Origin: an uncultured Vampirovibrio sp.
GTDB taxonomy: Bacteria > Cyanobacteriota > Vampirovibrionia > Gastranaerophilales > Gastranaerophilaceae
Length of the DNA stretch: 38,424 bases
NCBI GenBank assembly: GCA_910583725.1
Contig: CAJTXZ010000007.1
Span: forward strand, 1-38,424
Direction: 5' to 3'
Positions 17,501 to 24,301 of the stretch are shown piece by piece. The notes below the pieces were generated by a model. It ran no database searches, was not told the origin of the DNA, and worked only from the letters and a program-made list of their open reading frames with translations. The position numbers and the translations under genes were made by a program. The first letter of the stretch is position 1, and every line of letters starts with the position of its first letter.

Positions 17501-18004
17501 GCAGCAGGTTCAAATGTAATGCAGGGATATTACGGAAAACCTGAAATGACAGCAGAAGTGATAGATGAAGATGGCTGGTTCCACACAGGCGACATCGGCG
17601 AAATTGACAACAAGGGCTTTATTAAAATAACCGGCCGAATTAAGAATATGATTGTTCTTGGTGGAGGCAAAAAAATATTTCCTGAGGAAGTTGAAGCGGT
17701 TCTTGAAACATCCAAACTCATTAAAGAAGTTTGTGTTATGTCATTAACGATAAAATCCGGAAATAAAGCAGGCACTGAAGAAGTTGGTGCAATAATAACG
17801 CCTGCAGATGATTTATTAAACAAGGATGATACTGAATTATTAAAATTATTGGAAGATGAAGTTAAGGCCCTAAGCGCAAAAAATCTTGCCCCATATAAAA
17901 CCCCGACAACAGTTGTTCTGCACAGGGATGAACTTCCAAAAACCTCAACACGTAAAATCAAACGAAATGAACTAAAAAACTGGTATGAGGTGCAATATGT
18001 ATAG
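14531..18004 (+). CDS. LplT-PlsC-acyl ligase fusion (lysophospholipid remodelling)
   Basis: A 1157-residue membrane protein combining three activities known separately as E. coli LplT and Aas. Residues about 1-400 are a 12-helix MFS transporter related to the lysophospholipid flippase. Residues about 415-610 are a PlsC acyltransferase with H437 and D442 in NHTGHLDP and FPEGKFT (about 505). Residues about 620-1150 are an AMP-forming acyl ligase: YTSGTTGNPKG (about 776), GYGLTETSP (about 950), GDIGEIDNKGF and KTSTRKIKR with the catalytic Lys. It would take up lysophospholipid and reacylate it using a free fatty acid. GGAATT-type ribosome binding site precedes the ATG. The patatin gene downstream overlaps it by 8 bases. 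Confidence 0.93.
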   Translation: MEILKQKLGPVANIEFDKLFLGQVCSHFADAIIQFLLVAILLQITDGGAGKSIAIIFFSFLLPQFLISPFSGALCDRFSRKLILSLSCLYRVFVVFALIFSLKFLNNNIIYMFSFAFGLGAAFFYPAKMSAVTNVVKSSQLKFANALNSSIGAIALLLGAFAANYLIKFGNTKACAVIGLMYAMASLLTLSLNFLIPQKPTKTSYFDITTALKYLKSHKKALYLVGLSISLQFIVAVFSNSLNALITDYYGLSFSDLTYLRTLLGVGIVVGMAATIYFARIMRTPHLFACAFIVLCATLMTAPMCTSLNTAWMWLFPIGMADAVLLVMLDTVMQKVTPDRVRGKIFGLQLTLGTLSFLIGTFSVAQIINIINPLIIFKAIAVLALMLAVLVLIFDKSFRYFLLKATLGHIFLLLFDYKVEGVDNIPKKGKVILAGNHTGHLDPFILQMATKRQLWFVTGPAAFNMPIIKHFLKYFNVLPLQFGKGLSAIEAAVKKLQNGEAVIIFPEGKFTPDGNLCKFNRGVGLMAQHADCPIVPFSIKGGFEAWGGARKLPKLFNTIIIQFGEPVRELQRDEKEIAKELRTRVNFMKNSLERRAFYNINHKLYSNFLDLLQEKGDIYGPKKALCLKVQNGYEEISYIELSRKAKKFANYLIENAGIQRGDRIAILSESRPEFATGIFASIQTGAITVPLDIKLTVAEHSHILNDCNPKILLTSSHYLDHALEVSRNVKSIEKIFVLDDEDRTYPEIQSVSALEADIEKNIAKPRSLDETALIVYTSGTTGNPKGVMISFGNIYSQLKDFETILKLSKDNTLLSILPLNHLLELNVGFFGSLYTGAKVVYIKSLSPKELSNTMKEKQTTMMIIVPLVAKMLKNSIEKQIKKQPPAAQKAFSIMYKLARIAPRNLRRLMFKTIIDGLGGRLQYFISGGAPLEDNVAEFFNRIGIPVFQGYGLTETSPVISTNYFKHHKIGTVGRPLPSVKVKLAENGEILAAGSNVMQGYYGKPEMTAEVIDEDGWFHTGDIGEIDNKGFIKITGRIKNMIVLGGGKKIFPEEVEAVLETSKLIKEVCVMSLTIKSGNKAGTEEVGAIITPADDLLNKDDTELLKLLEDEVKALSAKNLAPYKTPTTVVLHRDELPKTSTRKIKRNELKNWYEVQYV

Positions 18005-18842
18005 CTGTATATTTTCAGGAGGTTCCGTCAGAGGTCTTTGCTACACCGGTGTCCTTAGGGCATTTGAAGAACTTAATATTAAAATTGATAAATATATAGG
18101 CTCTTCAATCGGTGCCTTGATGATAACTTTTTATGCCATCGGCTACAGTCCTAAAGAAATTAAAGAGCAGCTTGATAATCTGGATTTATGGAAATTATTT
18201 ACAGACTTTAATTTTAACATTATTAATGATTTTGCAATAAGCAAAGGCGAAAAATATCTAAACTGGCTAAGAATAAAAATAGAAAGTAAATTTTACGGCG
18301 ATAAATATATTGAGGGCAAAATGCCTGCAGTATGCTTCAAAGATGTTGATAAGGATATTATAGTTGCTGCAACAAATATTCTCGATTCTAAGATGCAGAT
18401 TTTTTCAAGAGAAACCACTCCCGATGTTGAAATAGCATTTGCATTAAGAGCTTCTTCTGCAATGCCTGCGCTAATGCCTGCAGTTAAATTTCAAAACAAA
18501 ATATTGATTGACGGTGATATTTCAAGAGGACGGCCTATTTGGAGATATTTATCCGAACTGTTTGAAAATAACGGCAGAATATTAGAGTTTAGAATAACGG
18601 GCGGTCCAAACAATGAATTTTCAAAAAATCCAATAAAGCTGATTAATTCAATCATCAGCGCTGCCGGTTATGTAATAGATAATGAAGCCGTTAATACCTA
18701 TAAAAAAGACAATAGGTTCGATATGGTGCAAATTGATGTGCCAAATGTATCATTTTTAGATTTTATGCTTACTAAAAAGGATAAACAGGACATCTTTAAT
18801 ATTGGACATAGGGCTGTGATGAAATATTTTAATAAAGGCTGA
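17997..18842 (+). CDS. Patatin-like phospholipase
   Basis: A 281-residue patatin-family lipid acyl hydrolase. The oxyanion motif is GGSVRG (residues 8-13), the nucleophile elbow is GSSIG with S37, and the catalytic Asp is D172 in IDGDIS, giving a complete Ser-Asp dyad. No signal peptide or membrane helix, so cytoplasmic. I start it at ATG 17997, 6 bases after GAGG, overlapping the last codons of the fusion gene; an ATG 12 bases earlier has no ribosome binding site. Being coupled to an acyltransferase/ligase suggests a deacylation-reacylation cycle on membrane lipids, which is inference. A serine hydrolase follows 6 bases downstream. Confidence 0.88.
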   Translation: MYSCIFSGGSVRGLCYTGVLRAFEELNIKIDKYIGSSIGALMITFYAIGYSPKEIKEQLDNLDLWKLFTDFNFNIINDFAISKGEKYLNWLRIKIESKFYGDKYIEGKMPAVCFKDVDKDIIVAATNILDSKMQIFSRETTPDVEIAFALRASSAMPALMPAVKFQNKILIDGDISRGRPIWRYLSELFENNGRILEFRITGGPNNEFSKNPIKLINSIISAAGYVIDNEAVNTYKKDNRFDMVQIDVPNVSFLDFMLTKKDKQDIFNIGHRAVMKYFNKG

Positions 18843-18848
18843 TTTATA

Positions 18849-19586
18849 ATGATTGAAGTTACCCTTAAAACCAAAGATAATGTCAAAATAATGGCAAATT
18901 ATTATCAAAACAATTTTAATTCTGCTGTATTAATTGCCCCAGGGTGGTGTATGACAAAGGATTCTAAGGCGTTCATAGAAATTGCTGAATTTTTTAGTAA
19001 TCATTTTGATGTACTGTCAATTGATTTTAGAGGCCATGGAAAAAGCGATGGATTTTATACATTTTCTGCAAAAGAAGATTTGGATATAGAAGCTGCTGTT
19101 CAATTCTTAAAAAACTCTACTAACGATGATGGTAAAAACAAATATAAAAATATCTATCTTTTAGGTTTTTCACTAGGTGCTGCTGCAGCCTTGATTTATG
19201 TTGCTAAAGACTCTTCTATTACAAAGGTTGTAGCTGTATCCCCGCCATCAGAATTCAATAAAATTGAAAATCAAATGTGGAAAAAAGAAGCTTGGGGTGA
19301 AACCTTTAAAAAGTTTGAATTGGGGAGATTTTTATCAATACGCCCGTCAATTATCCCCCACAGCAAGACAAAACCCATTGATATTGTTGATAAAATTGCC
19401 GCCCCAACCTTGTTTATAGCGGGAAAAAAAGATCCGACCGTTCATTTTTGGCACACAGTGAAACTCTTTGAAAAAGCACAATGTGCTAAAAACCTCAAAC
19501 TCTTTGATAATGGCATTCATGCAGAAGATATCTTTTTGCACTTCAAAGAAGAATTTACCGGCGTCTGCCTTGAATGGCTAAAATAG
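18849..19586 (+). CDS. Alpha/beta hydrolase (serine type)
   Basis: A 245-residue soluble alpha/beta hydrolase of the Hydrolase_4/monoglyceride lipase-like group. The oxyanion loop region is APGWCMTKDS, the strand motif is IDFRGHGKSDG, the nucleophile is S108 in GFSLGA, the acid is in GKKDPTVH and the histidine is in NGIHAED. It starts 6 bases after the patatin gene, completing a three-gene lipid operon. Substrate unknown; an acyl ester of a lipid is plausible from context. The next gene is convergent. Confidence 0.85.
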   Translation: MIEVTLKTKDNVKIMANYYQNNFNSAVLIAPGWCMTKDSKAFIEIAEFFSNHFDVLSIDFRGHGKSDGFYTFSAKEDLDIEAAVQFLKNSTNDDGKNKYKNIYLLGFSLGAAAALIYVAKDSSITKVVAVSPPSEFNKIENQMWKKEAWGETFKKFELGRFLSIRPSIIPHSKTKPIDIVDKIAAPTLFIAGKKDPTVHFWHTVKLFEKAQCAKNLKLFDNGIHAEDIFLHFKEEFTGVCLEWLK

Positions 19587-19603
19587 TGTATTTAAATGAC
19601 GGT

Positions 19604-20491
19604 TCATGTGTCAAAATAACAGTTTGTGCACTTTGAACATCCCCTGCACCATTCTTTTTGAAGGCAATATGTGCAATCTTCTTTAAAATATTTTTCAGCC
19701 TCTGGCGAGCTGAATAAATTTGTCTGTAAATATTCTTTTGGTCTTTGAATATTAAATACCTGCTTTTTTGTGCTCTTATAATTTAAATTATACAAGTATG
19801 CCCGCTTTGCCTGTTCTATCTTATTTTTGAAGGTAATTTTCTTATTATCCTTTATAAATACATTTCCTGTCTCAAAAAAACTAAACGAAACATCGCACCT
19901 TTTGCACTCATCCGATAATTGTTTCACCCAATTGTAAAAAAGCGGCCGCGAACTTTCATAATTCTCACCTCCGCACCACACATTTTCTATTTGACCTGTT
20001 TTTAAGTATTTTTCAACAGAAATTTTCCCAATAAATGGCGCTACCATAATTCCTTTATGCAAAAATGGTAAATCAAGCAATATTGGTATTCTTTCATCCG
20101 CCCGCCTTTGGTTTTCGCAGGTTGTGTGAAACCATAAATTTTCAAAATTTAAGTTTTTAGGCAGTGTCTTTAATACCCTCTCTGGGCGTTTTGTAATGAA
20201 TATAAAAACAACATCCGGCCGTTTTTGTATAATCTCCCAAGCTTCATCCCGCCAGGGGTCTGCTTCTTCAAGGAAGAAATCAGATGTCATACAAACTCTT
20301 AAATATTCGCCGCTTTTTATTTTATAATTGCCGTATTTGTCTTTGTGCAGCGGGTAGTCAAAATTATTCTTCACACGAAAAATATCAGCACCGGATTTAT
20401 CCCGTTTGGCATCCAAAAAATACATATAACAATTGTCACAGCCTTCGCTTTTCTTTATACAACCATGCCAAGGGTTCCATATATCATGCAT
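19604..20491 (-). CDS. DUF5131 (phage Gp37/Gp68-like) cysteine-motif protein
   Basis: A 295-residue protein of the DUF5131 family, known from phages and chromosomes. It begins HDIWNPWHGCIKKSEGCDNC, the family's CxxxxxxCxxC motif, similar to a radical-SAM-like barrel with an iron-sulfur or zinc site. Central TSDFFLEEADPWR and ITKRPERV motifs are typical. The C-terminus carries a second cysteine cluster (CTYCLQKEWCRGCSKCTNC). Family members often sit near three-Cys-motif partner (TcmP) genes; none is seen here. There is no ribosome binding site; an extended -10 element ends 6 bases before the ATG, so the mRNA should be leaderless. Biochemical function is unknown. Confidence 0.85.
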   Translation of the reverse strand: MHDIWNPWHGCIKKSEGCDNCYMYFLDAKRDKSGADIFRVKNNFDYPLHKDKYGNYKIKSGEYLRVCMTSDFFLEEADPWRDEAWEIIQKRPDVVFIFITKRPERVLKTLPKNLNFENLWFHTTCENQRRADERIPILLDLPFLHKGIMVAPFIGKISVEKYLKTGQIENVWCGGENYESSRPLFYNWVKQLSDECKRCDVSFSFFETGNVFIKDNKKITFKNKIEQAKRAYLYNLNYKSTKKQVFNIQRPKEYLQTNLFSSPEAEKYFKEDCTYCLQKEWCRGCSKCTNCYFDT

Positions 20492-20497
20492 TTTTTG

Positions 20498-20506
20498 ATA
20501 TTAGCA
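20498..20506 (-). promoter_or_regulatory. Extended -10 promoter of the DUF5131 gene
   Basis: Minus-strand TGCTAATAT (20506 down to 20498). The predicted start falls on the A of the ATG at 20491. The -35 is weak, as is common for extended -10 promoters. Confidence 0.45.
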
Positions 20507-20524
20507 CAAATACAGGCAACTGCA

Positions 20525-20533
20525 TGCTATAAT
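20525..20533 (+). promoter_or_regulatory. Extended -10 promoter of the acetyltransferase gene
   Basis: TGCTATAAT (20525-20533) fits the extended -10 consensus and places transcription start near 20540, about 20 bases before the ATG, leaving room for the GAGGA ribosome binding site. It is divergent from the DUF5131 promoter. Confidence 0.55.
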
Positions 20534-20560
20534 TATCTAAGCTGCCATATTGAGGATTTT

Positions 20561-21118
20561 ATGATGGATGAAAAAGAAAAAATGCAAAAAGGGCTGTTGT
20601 ACGATGCAAATTATGACAAAAGCCTTATTGAAGAGCGCACAAAGTGTAAAATTCTTTGCGCAAAATATAACAACCTGCCATATGATGATTTTGCAGGCAG
20701 GAAGACTTTGCTAAAAGAAATTTTAGGTGCTACAAAGGAAGAATTTTTGATTGAACAGCCATTTATGTGCGATTATGGATGCAATATAACAATTGGGCAA
20801 AATTTTTATTCTAATCATAATTTAATTATTTTAGACCCCGGAAAGGTAGAATTTGGGGATAATGTGTTCATAGGCCCAAATTGCAGTTTTTATACAGCAG
20901 AGCACCCAATTGACGCACAAACAAGAAATAAAGGCCTTGAATATGCAAAGCCAATTAAAGTCGGCAGCAATGTATGGTTTGGCGGCAGTGTCACCGTTAT
21001 TGGAGATGTAACCATAGGAGATAACGCTGTAATTGGTGCAGGAAGCGTTGTAACAAAAAATATTCCGTCCAATTCAGTTGCTGTGGGCAATCCTTGTAAA
21101 GTAATTAAAAATATCTAA
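20561..21118 (+). CDS. Maltose/galactoside O-acetyltransferase-family enzyme
   Basis: A 185-residue left-handed beta-helix acetyltransferase of the Maa/LacA/NodL family, which transfers acetyl from acetyl-CoA to sugars. The N-terminal Mac domain includes MQKGLLYDANYDKSLIEERT. Hexapeptide repeats follow, with NCSFYTAEHPIDAQTRNKGLE (catalytic His in AEHP), KPIKVGSNVWFGGSVTVIG, VTIGDNAVIGAGSVVTKNIP and a final VGNPCKVIK. GAGGA lies 4-7 bases before tandem ATGs at 20561/20564. A long open extension upstream overlaps the divergent gene and is not coding. The sugar accepted cannot be told. Confidence 0.9.
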   Translation: MMDEKEKMQKGLLYDANYDKSLIEERTKCKILCAKYNNLPYDDFAGRKTLLKEILGATKEEFLIEQPFMCDYGCNITIGQNFYSNHNLIILDPGKVEFGDNVFIGPNCSFYTAEHPIDAQTRNKGLEYAKPIKVGSNVWFGGSVTVIGDVTIGDNAVIGAGSVVTKNIPSNSVAVGNPCKVIKNI

Positions 21119-21147
21119 AAAACGGAGCCGATTTTTTATTCGGCTCC
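21118..21147 (-). terminator. Intrinsic terminator of the hydrolase operon
   Basis: GGAGCCGA (21124-21131) pairs with TCGGCTCC (21140-21147); on the minus strand the hairpin is followed by CGTTTTTTA. It may also stop plus-strand reading from the acetyltransferase, although no T-run follows in that direction. Confidence 0.65.
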
Positions 21148-21224
21148 TCTCCACTGTTAATCGTTTTTCGCAAACCATGCTATTCGCAATATAAAGTAAA
21201 TTTTTTAAGGCGTAAAACTTGAAT

Positions 21225-22295
21225 CTATTTCAAATTCTCCTTATAAAATTTTTCAATCTTATCGAAAGGAATTTTTTCTAAATTATCGTATAAATCAACG
21301 TGGTTTGCACCCTTTATTATAAATAATTCCTTGTTATCGCCCTTAAGTTTTTTGTATGCATCTTCTGAAAAATACCTGCTATGAGCATTTTCGCCATGAA
21401 GCATAAGCACTGCATTATGAATTTCGCCAATGTATGCAAGTATCGGCATATTCATAAACGATAATGAAGATGTCATATTCCAATTTCCATTTGAGTTTAT
21501 AGAGCGCTTATGAAAGCCGCGTTCTGTTTTGTAATATCCAAAATAATCCTTTACAAACCGCGGCTCATTCCCTGTAAGCTTATCAGGCAAGCCTGAGCCT
21601 GGTGCATATGTGCCATTCTTAAAATCTTCAGTCCTTTGTTTATTTAAGACCTTCTTTTGTTCATAGCGTGCCTTTTCATCCATAGAGTCAAAATACCCGT
21701 TTGCATTTACTCTGCTCATATCATACATAGTTGATGTGACAACAGCCTTAATTCTTGTATCCATACTGGCAGCATTTAGTGCAAATCCTCCAAATCCGCA
21801 TATGCCAAGGATTCCAATTTGTTCAGAATTAACATTATCTTGATTGCTTAAAAAATCAACAGCCGCAGAAAAATCCTCGGTATTAATATCAGGTGATGCA
21901 ACATGTCTTGGTTCTCCGCCGCTCTCACCCGTATATGAAGGGTCAAAGGCTAGTGTCACAAAGCCTCTTTCTGCAAATGTTTGTGCATATAAACCGGATG
22001 CCTGTTCCTTTACTGCTCCAAAGGGCCCGCTAACTGCTATAGCAGGTAATTTGCCATCCGTATTCTTCGGTATATATAAGTCCCCAACAATAGTTATGCC
22101 GTATCTGTTCTTAAAATTTACCTTTTGAACATCAACCTCATCGCTTTTTTTAAATGTTTTATCCCAATCGTTACCTGAAATGTTTTGCTTTGCAAAACTC
22201 ATAGATGTGCCTCCTAAAATTAAAATAAATGTTGCAATAATTAATATTAAAGTCTTATTGGCTTTTATAAATTCTAAAAATTTGTTAATTTTCAT
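21225..22295 (-). CDS. Exported alpha/beta hydrolase with cysteine nucleophile
   Basis: A 356-residue alpha/beta hydrolase of the dienelactone-hydrolase/acetylxylan-esterase-like group. Residues about 15-35 (TLILIIATFILILGG then TSMSFA) are a signal peptide or anchor, so it acts outside the cytoplasm. The strand motif is LAFDPSYTGESGG; the elbow is GICGFGG with C166 where most relatives in this superfamily have Ser; the histidine is in GANHVDLYD near the end. ATG at 22295 follows GAAGGAGATTAA. It is the second gene of a two-gene operon, 14 bases after the other hydrolase, and divergent from the LysR gene, its likely regulator. Confidence 0.85.
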   Translation of the reverse strand: MKINKFLEFIKANKTLILIIATFILILGGTSMSFAKQNISGNDWDKTFKKSDEVDVQKVNFKNRYGITIVGDLYIPKNTDGKLPAIAVSGPFGAVKEQASGLYAQTFAERGFVTLAFDPSYTGESGGEPRHVASPDINTEDFSAAVDFLSNQDNVNSEQIGILGICGFGGFALNAASMDTRIKAVVTSTMYDMSRVNANGYFDSMDEKARYEQKKVLNKQRTEDFKNGTYAPGSGLPDKLTGNEPRFVKDYFGYYKTERGFHKRSINSNGNWNMTSSLSFMNMPILAYIGEIHNAVLMLHGENAHSRYFSEDAYKKLKGDNKELFIIKGANHVDLYDNLEKIPFDKIEKFYKENLK

Positions 22296-22309
22296 TATTT
22301 AATCTCCTT

Positions 22310-23173
22310 CTAAAATGCATTTTCTTTAACAATTTTTAATATCGTCTGTGCATATTCTTTGTCTTTCCCGTAAAAAATATGAGACGCCCCCGGCACAACA
22401 ATAACCTCGTTCTTATCAGGGTTTTTGGTGTATAAATTTATCTTCTCCAGAAAACCTTTTGGGTCATCTTCTGTCAAGCTGTCCTTTTCGCCGATTACGA
22501 ATGAGCCGTTAATCTTGATATTATTAAGTGAATCGCCTTCTCCTTCCTTGCTTATGATAGGACAATTCATAAGATTGCGCGCGTTGTAAAATTCAAGAGC
22601 TGTTTTTGCCGTCATTGGTGAAAAACCGCCAAAAAGGTATGGAAGAATTTCATCCCCTCTGTTCTCATTAACAAATTCTTTCGCCTTTTTAATACAATCA
22701 GATATATTTGGCATTACCTTAAACCAATATGCTAAATCAACAGGAGATGAAACAATAAAATAATCAACAAAATCATCCTCTGTACTTCCAAGATAATGAA
22801 TTATTTTGTTTGAACCAAGCGAATGTCCGGCAAGAATTATATTTTTAAACCCTGAACACTTAGCGTATTTTACATATGACTCCACATCTTCATAAACAAC
22901 GTTAAAGTCATCATTAAAAACACCTGTAATTTTTTGCTTTCCGACAGATAAATCAGAATATGCAAAGCAAGAAAAAGCATCCATCGAATGGCCAATAATA
23001 CAAGCTATATTATTCTCGTTCAATAATTGCCCTGTGGTTAATAACAAGTCATTCTGAAAAATGTTGGAGCAAATTCCAGACATTATAATAATTAGAGTAT
23101 CCATGGAATAATTGCCAAACATTATACCCTTAAGTTCAAGCCCTCTTTTGGTATTTACCCTGATTATTTCCAT
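22310..23173 (-). CDS. Alpha/beta hydrolase (serine type)
   Basis: A 287-residue cytoplasmic alpha/beta hydrolase, with elbow AGHSLGS (S118), acid in VIGEKDSLTEDD and histidine in GASHIFYG. The length and IIIMSGICSN oxyanion region resemble the DUF1749 / siderophore-esterase-like group, but the match is loose. AAGGAATTTAATT precedes the ATG. A 14-codon frame with its own ribosome binding site (23233-23189) lies in the leader. It heads an operon with the exported hydrolase and is divergent from the LysR gene. Confidence 0.82.
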   Translation of the reverse strand: MEIIRVNTKRGLELKGIMFGNYSMDTLIIIMSGICSNIFQNDLLLTTGQLLNENNIACIIGHSMDAFSCFAYSDLSVGKQKITGVFNDDFNVVYEDVESYVKYAKCSGFKNIILAGHSLGSNKIIHYLGSTEDDFVDYFIVSSPVDLAYWFKVMPNISDCIKKAKEFVNENRGDEILPYLFGGFSPMTAKTALEFYNARNLMNCPIISKEGEGDSLNNIKINGSFVIGEKDSLTEDDPKGFLEKINLYTKNPDKNEVIVVPGASHIFYGKDKEYAQTILKIVKENAF

Positions 23174-23282
23174 AATTAAATTCCTTATTTATTTTATCTT
23201 AGGAGAGAAGCAAGCAGTTTTTCCTTTCTCCATTATTTATCCTTATCTAAAAATAGCAAATACTTATATTCTATAAATATAA

Positions 23283-23315
23283 ATGCTTGACAAGCATAAT
23301 TAAGAAAAATAAAAT
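23283..23315 (+). promoter_or_regulatory. LysR box overlapping the LysR gene's own promoter
   Basis: ATGCTTG-A-CAAGCAT (23283-23297) is a perfect palindrome that contains T-N11-A, the LysR-type binding signature. Its centre is the -35 TTGACA (23287-23292); after 17 bases comes TAAAAT (23310-23315). Predicted start is 1 base before the ATG at 23323, so the mRNA is leaderless. Binding would repress lysR and could activate the divergent hydrolase operon. Confidence 0.75.
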
Positions 23316-23322
23316 AATCTTT

Positions 23323-24225
23323 ATGGAAATAAGGGTTTTAAGATATTTTTTAGCTGTTGCAAAAGAAGGGTCTATTACGGCCGCTGCAAATTCTTTGCAC
23401 TTGACACAGCCAACGCTTACAAGACAGTTGCAAGGCCTTGAAAAAGAGCTCAATAAAAAGCTTTTAATAAGGGGTAAATACAAGGTTGCCCTTACAAAAG
23501 AAGGCATACTTTTAAGAAAAAGGGCGCAGGAAATCATTGATATGGTTGAAAAAACCAAAGCAGAGTTTAAATCAATATCTGAAACCATAACGGGAGATAT
23601 TTATATTGGCGGCGGTGAAACCGATTCTATGAAATACATAGCCGATATCATAAAAGAATTACAGGAACAATATCCCAAAATAAAGCTGCATATTTACTCA
23701 GGAAATGCACAAGATGTGACAGAAAAACTGGACAGAGGACTGCTTGATTTTGGAGTATTAATCCAGCCTATAGATTTATCAAAATATGACAGTCTTGCAT
23801 TGCCAAAAAAAGATGTCTGGGGTGTTCTTATGAGAAAAGACAGCAAACTTGCAAGAAATAATGTTATAAAACTTGATGACTTATTGGATATTCCGCTGCT
23901 TGCATCCCGCCAGATGTCTCCTAAATATGCAAAGGACAGCGGATTTTTGAACTGGTTTGGAGATAAATTTGAAATCCTTAATATAGTTGCAACCTATAAT
24001 CTCGTATACAATGCATCTGTAATGGTTAAAGCAGGAATAGGCTATGCTGTCACCCTTGATAAACTCGCTGACACCTCTGATACCAGCCTGCTTTGTTTTC
24101 GTCCTTTAAGTCCAAGACTTGAATCCAAACTTGATATTGTTTGGAAAAAACATCAAATATTTTCCCCTGCTGCAAAAATATTTCTGGAAAAACTAAAGAA
24201 AAAGTTTAATGAAAATTCGCATTAA
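23323..24225 (+). CDS. LysR-family transcriptional regulator
   Basis: A 300-residue LTTR. The winged HTH (residues 1-60) reads MEIRVLRYFLAVAKEGSITA then AANSLHLTQPTLTRQLQGLE; the effector-binding domain (about 90-290) starts at TGDIYIGGGETDSMKYIADI. The ATG at 23323 is chosen because it gives the standard LTTR N-terminus and matches a leaderless promoter; an in-frame TTG at 23287 is actually the -35 element. It lies between a divergent two-hydrolase operon and a codirectional lipid operon whose own promoter starts 27 bases after its stop. The effector is unknown; target likely includes the hydrolases. Confidence 0.93.
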   Translation: MEIRVLRYFLAVAKEGSITAAANSLHLTQPTLTRQLQGLEKELNKKLLIRGKYKVALTKEGILLRKRAQEIIDMVEKTKAEFKSISETITGDIYIGGGETDSMKYIADIIKELQEQYPKIKLHIYSGNAQDVTEKLDRGLLDFGVLIQPIDLSKYDSLALPKKDVWGVLMRKDSKLARNNVIKLDDLLDIPLLASRQMSPKYAKDSGFLNWFGDKFEILNIVATYNLVYNASVMVKAGIGYAVTLDKLADTSDTSLLCFRPLSPRLESKLDIVWKKHQIFSPAAKIFLEKLKKKFNENSH

Positions 24226-24251
24226 TATATAAAAAATACAAAAAGTTGTGA

Positions 24252-24280
24252 TAGACAATATCAATTGCAAGATGTATACT
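24252..24280 (+). promoter_or_regulatory. Promoter of the lipid-synthesis operon
   Basis: TAGACA (24252-24257), 17-base spacer, TATACT (24275-24280). Predicted start near 24287, with the AAGGAATTAATT ribosome binding site and ATG (24302) directly after. Confidence 0.6.
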
Positions 24281-24301
24281 TGGATAAAAAAGGAATTAAT
24301 T

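Noticed and set aside
20345..20560. N-terminal extension of the acetyltransferase
   Set aside because: It covers the divergent DUF5131 gene start and both promoters; the enzyme family starts at the MDEKEKM segment with a ribosome binding site.
21225..23173. Duplicate genes of one hydrolase
   Set aside because: The two proteins differ in nucleophile (Cys versus Ser), export signal and length, so they are not recent duplicates.
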